Source: an uncultured Haloferula sp.
GTDB taxonomy: Bacteria; Verrucomicrobiota; Verrucomicrobiae; Verrucomicrobiales; Akkermansiaceae
Reading direction: 5' to 3'
Assembly: GCA_946481625.1 (NCBI GenBank)
Contig: CAMLOZ010000080.1
Coordinates: forward strand, 1 to 10,016
Length of the DNA: 10,016 nucleotides
Shown: piece after piece, positions 1 through 6,000 of the stretch
Position numbering within the stretch: the first letter of the stretch is position 1
Layout of the letters: the number at the start of each line of letters is the position of its first letter
Translations under genes and position numbers: made by a program
The notes under the pieces: generated by a model
The model's input: the letters and a program-made list of their open reading frames with translations, nothing else
The model's database searches: none
Told to the model about the DNA's origin: nothing

Positions 1-475
1 GGAGGATCTTCACCATCGGGATCCGCGAGACGATGATCCCGACCGCGACGGCCACGAGGAAGCCGAGCCCGAGCCGCGAGACGGTCATCACCAGGCTCGC
101 CGAAAAACTCAGGTCGCCGCCGAAAGGAATCTCCGGGCCCTTGAAGGCCTTCCAAGTGCTCAGGGCGGTGATCGGATTCACGATCGGAGCGGCGAGCATG
201 TAGGTCAGCGCGCAGGACACCGGCAGGCCCTTCTTTACCAGCCGCCGGATCACCGGCACCACCGCGCACTCGCAGACCGGCAGGATGCCGCCGAGAAGGC
301 CCGCCACGAGAATAGCCGGGATCTTCCGCCGCGGCAGCAACTTGTCCATCGTCCCCGCCGGCAGGTAGATGTCGATGAAGCCGCTGATGAGGGTTCCGAG
401 CAGGATGAAGGGCGCCCCCTCGAAGAGGATGCTCAGGAAAGCGAAGGCGAAGTCCTGCTTTTGCTCGGGCGACAC
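1..475 (-). CDS. UPF0718/DUF318-family permease (partial, C-terminus beyond left edge)
   Basis: This is the N-terminal 158 residues of an integral membrane protein of the UPF0718/DUF318 (ArsP_1-like, YraQ) permease family. Family members are usually 300-350 residues, so about half is missing. Hydrophobic segments lie near residues 9-36, 53-76, 86-106 and 123-150. The family hallmark is clear: 'PVCECAVVPVIRRL' at about 66-79, with a Cys-Glu-Cys at 68-70, then 'AAPIVNPI' at 95-102. The GTG at 475 is the only standard start codon between the upstream in-frame stop (near 528) and the first membrane segment, so the start is well constrained although no good Shine-Dalgarno is visible. It lies 31 bases after the DCC-family gene on the same strand and is probably co-transcribed with it. 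Some relatives (ArsP) export organoarsenicals; most have no known substrate, and none can be assigned here. Confidence 0.86.
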   Translation of the reverse strand, partial: MSPEQKQDFAFAFLSILFEGAPFILLGTLISGFIDIYLPAGTMDKLLPRRKIPAILVAGLLGGILPVCECAVVPVIRRLVKKGLPVSCALTYMLAAPIVNPITALSTWKAFKGPEIPFGGDLSFSASLVMTVSRLGLGFLVAVAVGIIVSRIPMVKIL

Positions 476-506
476 CCCCGCAGGAAAGGGGCGGCTGCCG
501 GACCTG

Positions 507-923
507 TCAAACCCGGTCGCCGTCGATCATCCGCTCGCGCAGGGCGGGCGAGGGCAGCGAGCAGACATCGGCCTTGCCGAACCAGCGGTACCGGTTCCTT
601 GCGATAAAGCGGTAGGCACGGTCGCGCAGGGCCCTCGGCAGCACGAATCCCAATGTCCCGAGGATCGCCCAAGGCCCGCCGATGGTCTTGAGGATCTCGA
701 GCACGGCATCGGAGTAGGTGAAGACCTTGCCCCGTTTCTTCGCCACGACGGTATTCAGCGTTTCCCCGGTCGCCGCGGCCTCCATTTCGCGGCCGAGGCG
801 GCTCTGGAGAGTCACGAAGCGCAGCCGCCGCTTGAAGTCATGTTCCGCGAGGAAGCGGATACTGCGGCTGCACAGCATGCACTCGCCGTCATACGCGATC
901 ACCACCGGTTCCTCGTCCGCCAT
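507..923 (-). CDS. DCC-family (DUF393) thiol-disulfide oxidoreductase-like protein
   Basis: A 138-residue soluble protein of the DUF393/DCC family (YuxK-like). The defining motif is present at the N-terminus: 'YDGECMLC', with Asp12, Cys15 and Cys18 in the D-x-x-C-x-x-C arrangement after a short beta-strand ('PVVIAYD'). Further family features are 'YSDAVLEIL' in the middle, a hydrophobic stretch 'GPWAILGTLGFVLP', and the 'AYRFIARNRYRWFG' helix followed by a further Cys at about 121. Family members are described as thioredoxin-fold-like, hence the name thiol-disulfide oxidoreductase, but biochemical proof is limited. The length is normal for the family and there is no signal peptide, so it should act in the cytoplasm. 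It is the first gene of a probable two-gene unit with the permease and is divergent from the LysR gene. No Shine-Dalgarno is evident before the ATG; the start is placed by the position of the DCC motif. Confidence 0.86.
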   Translation of the reverse strand: MADEEPVVIAYDGECMLCSRSIRFLAEHDFKRRLRFVTLQSRLGREMEAAATGETLNTVVAKKRGKVFTYSDAVLEILKTIGGPWAILGTLGFVLPRALRDRAYRFIARNRYRWFGKADVCSLPSPALRERMIDGDRV

Positions 924-1017
924 GCGGGGATGCTAGCACGTCATGATCAGGGAGAAAGGATGCTTGCAGCGGAGGCGCCGTGATCCTCATGGTCCCGGCA
1001 GGATCGAATCCCCGCGC
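924..1017. promoter_or_regulatory. Divergent upstream region between the DCC gene and the LysR gene
   Basis: This short spacer separates two divergently transcribed genes and must carry at least the DCC-permease promoter. It contains overlapping small palindromes: TGCTAGCA at 931-938, TCATGA at 941-946 and TGATCA at 944-949. LysR-type regulators usually bind a T-N11-A dyad in such divergent spacers. TGCTAGCACGTCA (931-943) has the right outer spacing, but its arms are not symmetric. No convincing -35/-10 pair is visible on either strand. The reading frame of the LysR gene is open back to an ATG at 943, so part of this spacer could be coding if that start were used. Confidence 0.35.
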
Positions 1018-1905
1018 GTGACGCCGAACCTCCATCACCTCGAGCTCTTCTATCATGTAGCCCGGCACGGCGGCATCACCGCCGCGGCCCGCAGCATGCC
1101 CTACGGGATCCAGCAGCCCGCGATCAGCGGCCAGATCTCCCTGCTCGAGGACCAGCTCGGCGTACGCCTCTTCCAGCGCCGCCCCTTCAAGCTCACGCAG
1201 GAAGGCCGCGACCTTTACGACTTCCTCGCGCCCTTCTTCGGGGCGCTTCCCGAAGTGGCGTCGCGCATCGCGGGGCGCTCTTCCCGGCGTCTCCGGCTCG
1301 CCGCTCCCGCGACGATCATCCGCCGCCATATGCCGGATGTCCTCGCCGCGATGCGCAAGGCCCAGCCCGATCTCGAGCTCAGCCTGGTCGATACCGACCA
1401 GCGCGGCGCCTTCGCGCTGTTGGAGCAGGAGCAGGTGGACCTCGCTGTCTGTGAACTCGAGTCCCGACCGCCCTCGGGCATACGCACGGAGATCCTCATC
1501 TCCATGCCGCTCGTGCTCTTGCTGCCGCAGGCGTACAAACCGGCGCGGTCCGGGATTCATGCCATGGCGGTGGATTTCCCGCTGATCCGGCCCTCGAACG
1601 ACACCGCGCTCTCCCGCCTCTTCTCGAAGGCGCTGGCCAAGGCCCGCCTGGAGTGGCCCGCGCGGATCGAGGTGAACTCGCTCGAACTCGTCCACGCCTA
1701 TGTCGCGGGCGGCTTCGGGGCCGGTCTTAGCGTGAAGGCTCCCGGCATCACCTTCCCGAAAGGCAGCCAGGCGTGGGAGATCCCGAATTGCCCGGAGCTG
1801 GTCATCGCCGCGGCCTGGAGGGGCAAGCTTTCGCCGCTTGCGGAGATGGTTCTCGAAGGCCTGCGCAAGCGGGCGAAAGGGGATAGGACTACTCCAGCTT
1901 CCTGA
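1018..1905 (+). CDS. LysR-family transcriptional regulator
   Basis: A 295-residue transcription factor with the two-domain LysR layout. The N-terminal winged helix-turn-helix spans about residues 8-63 ('LELFYHVARHGGITAAARS', then 'QQPAISGQISLLEDQLGVRLF' up to 'LTQEG'). The periplasmic-binding-protein-like effector domain starts at about residue 92 ('RRLRLAAPATIIRRHMP', 'DLAVCELE') and runs to near the end. The GTG at 1018 places 'TPNLHHLELFYHVA' at the N-terminus, as in relatives. An in-frame ATG at 943 would add 25 residues rich in Arg and Pro that look like non-coding sequence; neither start has a strong Shine-Dalgarno. The recognition region reads AARSMPYGIQQPAIS, two residues longer than the common AAxxLxxSQPAVS pattern. 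It is divergent from the DCC-permease pair, its likely target. The effector is unknown. Its last 17 bases overlap the end of apbE on the other strand. Confidence 0.9.
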   Translation: MTPNLHHLELFYHVARHGGITAAARSMPYGIQQPAISGQISLLEDQLGVRLFQRRPFKLTQEGRDLYDFLAPFFGALPEVASRIAGRSSRRLRLAAPATIIRRHMPDVLAAMRKAQPDLELSLVDTDQRGAFALLEQEQVDLAVCELESRPPSGIRTEILISMPLVLLLPQAYKPARSGIHAMAVDFPLIRPSNDTALSRLFSKALAKARLEWPARIEVNSLELVHAYVAGGFGAGLSVKAPGITFPKGSQAWEIPNCPELVIAAAWRGKLSPLAEMVLEGLRKRAKGDRTTPAS

Positions 1906-2854
1906 CTACCACCCGCGTCGCCCCTGCCTTCAGGCACATCGCCTCCGCCTTCTCCGCCCCGGCCACACAGGCCGCGGTATCAAGCCCGTCCGCCACCGCC
2001 CCTGTCGGCGCGATCACGCTCACCGCGATCCGATGTGTCAGGCCCAAGCCCGTCTTCGGATCGATGATGTGCGAGTAGCGCTTGCCTCCGATCTCCACGA
2101 ATTGATGGAGATCGCCGGCCGTGGAGACCGCGCAGTTCGACAGCTCCACCACTTCCTCCGGCTCGTCTTTGTCGAAGGTCTGGAGGCCCACGCGCCAAGC
2201 GGTTTTCCCCGGCGGCGGATCACCCATCCGCAGATCCCCCCCTGCGGCGATAAGGCTTTTTCCAAACCCGCGGGCTTTCATCACGCCGAACATTTTTTCG
2301 GCGGCGAAGCCCTTTGCGATCCCGCCCAGATCGAGCTGCATGCCCGGCTTCTTCAGCAGGATCGTGCCTTCAGCGGGATTCCACTCGGCGCTGGTCCAGC
2401 CACAGGCTGCCTTGGCTTTGGCCAGCACTTCGGCGTCGGGGAGCGTTTCCGTTTCGCGCGACTGCCGCCACAGCTTCGTCAGCGGGCCGAGCGTGGGATC
2501 GAAGGCGCCCTCCGTTTCGCGCGCCTTGGTGAAAGCCGCGTCCAGCAGTTCGCCCAGCAGCGGCGAGACCTTCACCGCCTCGCCGGTCCGGGCGGAAAGT
2601 CGCATCAGCTCGCTATCGGGCAGGTAGTCGGAGGCGACAGCGTTGATCTCCATCCCGACGGCAAAGGCCTCCCCCGCGGCCTTCTTCGCTGCCGCCTCGT
2701 CCCCGCCGTAGCAGGTGATCGAGAACTTCGTTCCCATCAGCGGGCGTTCGTAGGTGAAGCGCTTTTCTTCCGCGCCTGCCCAACCGAGACATGCCAGTAT
2801 CCACCCTGCGATCCGAAGACATACGCTCACCCGGGCATGCTGCGCGGGCGGCAT
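1889..2854 (-). CDS. apbE: ApbE, exported FAD:protein FMN transferase
   Basis: A 321-residue ApbE. Family members use FAD and a divalent metal to attach FMN covalently to Thr or Ser of exported or membrane proteins such as NqrB, NqrC and RnfG. The N-terminus has a basic segment and a hydrophobic core ('IAGWILACLGWAGA', about 15-28), fitting a signal peptide; 'ILAC' is only a weak lipobox. Motifs follow in family order: 'MGTKFSI' at 40-46, 'ASDYLPDSELMRL' at 74-86, 'FDPTLGPL' at 118-125, 'LDLGGIAKGFAAEK' at 174-187, 'AAGGDLR' at 203-209, 'STAGD' at 244-248, 'HIIDPKTGLGL' at 262-272 and 'ADGLDTA' at 288-294. The length is normal and no key motif is missing. The ATG at 2854 is chosen because the signal peptide follows directly. 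A GGAGGA (2877-2872) lies 17 bases upstream, rather far, and an in-frame ATT at 2866 would be better placed. No flavinylation partner gene such as nqr or rnf is in the window. Confidence 0.93.
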   Translation of the reverse strand: MPPAQHARVSVCLRIAGWILACLGWAGAEEKRFTYERPLMGTKFSITCYGGDEAAAKKAAGEAFAVGMEINAVASDYLPDSELMRLSARTGEAVKVSPLLGELLDAAFTKARETEGAFDPTLGPLTKLWRQSRETETLPDAEVLAKAKAACGWTSAEWNPAEGTILLKKPGMQLDLGGIAKGFAAEKMFGVMKARGFGKSLIAAGGDLRMGDPPPGKTAWRVGLQTFDKDEPEEVVELSNCAVSTAGDLHQFVEIGGKRYSHIIDPKTGLGLTHRIAVSVIAPTGAVADGLDTAACVAGAEKAEAMCLKAGATRVVVRKLE

Positions 2855-3001
2855 AGTGCTGCCAATCTCGTTCCTCCGTCTGCGAATTATTACCCGCTTG
2901 TGCATTGGACAGGGCCAGCGATTTGACGTAATTGTCACATTGAAGCTGGCGGAATCACTTTTAACCCTGATTCCGGCGCATAAGGCCCACCCTCGAAACC
3001 C
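2855..3001. promoter_or_regulatory. Divergent promoter region between apbE and the CotH protein gene
   Basis: This 147-base AT-richer spacer must hold the starts for both divergent genes. On the minus strand, TAATAAT (2892-2886) is a fair -10 candidate about 30 bases before the apbE ATG, but the matching -35 is poor. A GGAGGA follows it at 2877-2872. On the plus strand, TTGACG at 2923-2928 and TTGTCA at 2932-2937 resemble -35 boxes but have no good -10 at normal spacing. TGAC and GTCA (2925-2928 is TGACG's left arm area; right arm 2934-2937) form a short imperfect dyad. No good Shine-Dalgarno precedes the ATG at 3002; the nearest AAGG is 16 bases away. Confidence 0.35.
2886..2892 (-). promoter_or_regulatory. 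Candidate -10 element for apbE
   Basis: TAATAAT on the minus strand stands out in GC-rich surroundings and resembles the bacterial -10 consensus. It would put the transcript start near 2879 and leave a leader of about 25 bases holding the GGAGGA. The -35 region at normal spacing reads GCCCTG or CCCTGT, which is a weak match, so this is only a candidate. Confidence 0.25.
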
Positions 3002-6000
3002 ATGACGTTTGCCCGACGCGTCGCCTCGCTGGCGTGCGCCCTCATCCTTCCTTCCCTGAACGGCGCTCCGGTCAGCGTCGGCGATTTCTCGTTTGAAGGG
3101 AATGCCCTCGGCCCCGGCGGATATGCCTATAATCTCGGTCCCGAATGGCAGGAGATCAATGGCCCGGGCAGCGGTGCCGGCTTCGAGGAATACATCACCG
3201 GCTTCGCGGCGGAAGGCACCGACCACCTCGGCATGGAGTTCAGCCATGACGTCTGGCAGGACCTCGCGGTCACCTACCAGCCGAATACCCGCTACACCCT
3301 CACCGTCGCGGCGGGCCATCGGAACGGTCTTACCAACGGGGGGAACCAGAGCACCTACCTTCTGGCGGATAGCACCGGCACGATCTACGCCACCGGCACC
3401 TTCAACGCTTCCACGCTCGCCCCGCAGACCTTTGGCGATGCCCCCGCGCTGATCTTCGACACGCCGGACAATCCCGCCGCCGTCGGGAAGACCGTCCGCA
3501 TCCTTCTTCAGGCCCGCGGGGCCGGGCGCTCGCACTTCGACAACGTCCGCCTCGATGCCACCTCCCTGGTCCCGCCCGGCACGGCAACCATCCAGAACCT
3601 GCCCGCCAGCGCCCTCAGCGCCACCACCGCGACCCTCAACGGCCAGGTCGGCGACATCGGCAACGCCGCCCCCTCGATCACCTTCTTCTGGGGGCCTTCG
3701 GATGGCGGGCCTTCCGCGGCGGGCTGGGCGAATTCCGTGGCGCTGCCCGGCACTTACACCGGCAGCTACTCGGCCCCGGTCACCGGCCTCTCGCCGGCCT
3801 CCGCCTATTACTTTACCGCTCGTGCCACCAATAGCGCCGGCGAATCGTGGGCGCTCGCCACTGCCAGCTTCGAGACGCCTTCCCTTCCTCCCTCGGTCGC
3901 GAATATCGCCGCCTCCGAGATCCTGCCCACCGCCGCCACCGTCGGTGCCCAGGTCACCGCTACCGGTGGTGAAACGCCGGATGTCACCCTCTACCATGGC
4001 ACCAGCGATGGCGGGACGGTCGCGGCGAACTGGTCTTCCTCCGTAAATCTCGGACAGGTCGCCACCAGCGCGACCACTTCCTTGAGCGGTCTTCCGGCGG
4101 GAACCACGCACTACTTCCGCGCCGCCGCCACCAATTCGGGCGGCACGGCATGGGCCGCCGCGAGTTCCAGCTTCGCGACTCCCCCGGTCACCCTGCCCTC
4201 GGTCGAGAACCGCAGCGCCCAGGGCATCACCGGCACCACCGCCAGCCTGCGCGGGGAGATCACCGCGGATGGCGGCGATCCGCCCGCGGTCACGATCTAC
4301 TATGGCACCGTGGACGGCGGCACGAATCCCGCCTCCTGGGCCTTCTCCGCCCCGCTCGGCGCGCAGGCCGGCGGGTACTCGTTCTTCGCGGCGGGACTCT
4401 CGCCGCAGACGACCTACTATTTCCGTAGTAGAGCGGTGAACCCGGCGGGCACCGTGTGGGCCTCGGGCAGCCTGTCCTTCGCCACCACGCCGCTGGTGCC
4501 GAATACCGCCGTCATCAACGAGATCCACTACAAGCCCGCGGACAAGACCAGCCTCGAGGAGTTCATCGAGCTTCACAACCCGGGGGATACCGCGCTCGAT
4601 CTCTCCGGCTGGACGCTTTCCGGAGCAGTGACCTTCACCTTCCCCGGCGGCACCTCCCTTCCGGCCGGCGGCTTCCTGGTCGTCGCGGAAAACCCGGCGG
4701 CGATCCTCTCGAAATATGGGAAGACCGCGCTCGGCCCCTGGACCGGCAAGCTGAATTCCACCGGCGAGCGGATCGACCTGCGCGATGGCGCGGGCATCCT
4801 GAAAGACAGCGTCGAGTACGGCGTCGGCTTCCCCTGGCCCACGGCGTCCGATGGCGGCGGGGGCTCCGCCGAGCTGATCCACCCCGGCCTCGACAACGAC
4901 CTCGGCGGCTCCTGGCGCTCCTCCGGGTCGGTCGTCGGCACCCCCGTGACCTACATTGCCTCCATGGCGACCGGTTGGAAGTACAAGAAGGGCACCGCCG
5001 AGGCCTCCAGTCCGGTCGATGCATGGCGCGCCGCTTCCTACAACGACTCGGCCTGGCTCACCGGCCAGACGGCGATCGGCTACAACGATCCCGACGTGAT
5101 GACCACGCTGTCCGACATGCAGGGCAACAGCGGTTATCGCAGCGTCTATCTCCGCAAGTCCTTCACCGTCCCCGCCGACGACATTCCCGACCAGCTCCGG
5201 CTCCGCGTGCGCGTCGATGACGGCTGCATGATCTGGATCAACGGCACTCGCGTCCACCTCATCAACGTTGCCGACGCCCAACTCGCTTACAACTACACCG
5301 CCCCGGTGGGCCACGAGGCGGTGTGGGAAGAAATCACCTTGGACAACGTCGGCGCCTACCTCTTCGGCGGCACGAACGTGATCGCCGTGCACGCATTCAA
5401 TGCGAACCCGACCAGCAGCGACTTCTCGATCGATCTGGAACTCACGTCGGGCGGCGGCTCCAGCAGCGGCTTGCCGACTCCCGGCGCCGTGAATTCCGTG
5501 CGCACCACCCCCACCGCGATCCCGCCGCAGATCCGGCAGGTCGCCCACACGCCGGTCTTTCCCGCGCCCGGACAGGTCGTCACGATCACCGCGCGTATCA
5601 CCGATCCCGATGGCATGGACGCCGTCAGCCTCGCTTACCAGACGGTCGATCCTGGTTCCTACATCCGGCTCACGGATGCCGCCTACGCCACGTCCTGGAC
5701 CTCGGCGGTCATGCGCGACAACGGCCTGAACGGCGATGCCGTGGCCAACGACTCGATCTATACGGCGCGCATTCCCGCCGCCACGCAGACGAACCGCCGT
5801 CTCGTGCGTTACCGCATCACCTTCGCGGACGATCTCGGCAATATCACCACCGTCCCGTATGCCGACGACGAGCAGCCGAATTTCGCCTACTACGTCTATA
5901 GTGGCTTGCCCGCCTGGCAAGGTGCCTTCCGCCCTGGAAGCACCCCGCTCCAGACCTTCACCCCGGCGCTGCTGGACGACCTCCCCGTGTACAGCCTGAT

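Noticed and set aside
369..983. A 204-residue plus-strand open frame over the permease and DCC genes
   Set aside because: Its product is Arg/Pro/His-rich with no domain, while the minus strand encodes two recognisable families over the same bases.
943..1017. Upstream ATG at 943 as the start of the LysR gene
   Set aside because: It would add 25 Arg/Pro-rich residues before a typical LysR N-terminus, has no good Shine-Dalgarno, and would take up most of the divergent promoter region.
889..1695. A 268-residue minus-strand open frame
   Set aside because: It lies opposite the LysR gene in the same codon register and has no recognisable domain; it is a shadow of that gene and also overlaps the DCC gene start.
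1838..2926. A 362-residue plus-strand open frame opposite apbE
   Set aside because: The product has no recognisable motif, while the opposite strand carries every ApbE motif in order.
4619..4633. Ser-Gly-Ala-Val-Thr (residues 540-544 of the CotH protein), similar to an ApbE flavinylation motif (S/T-G-A-x-T)
   Set aside because: It lies in the strand after 'LSGW' that is a normal part of the lamin-tail fold, and the usual surrounding motif of flavinylated proteins is absent. The match is most likely chance.
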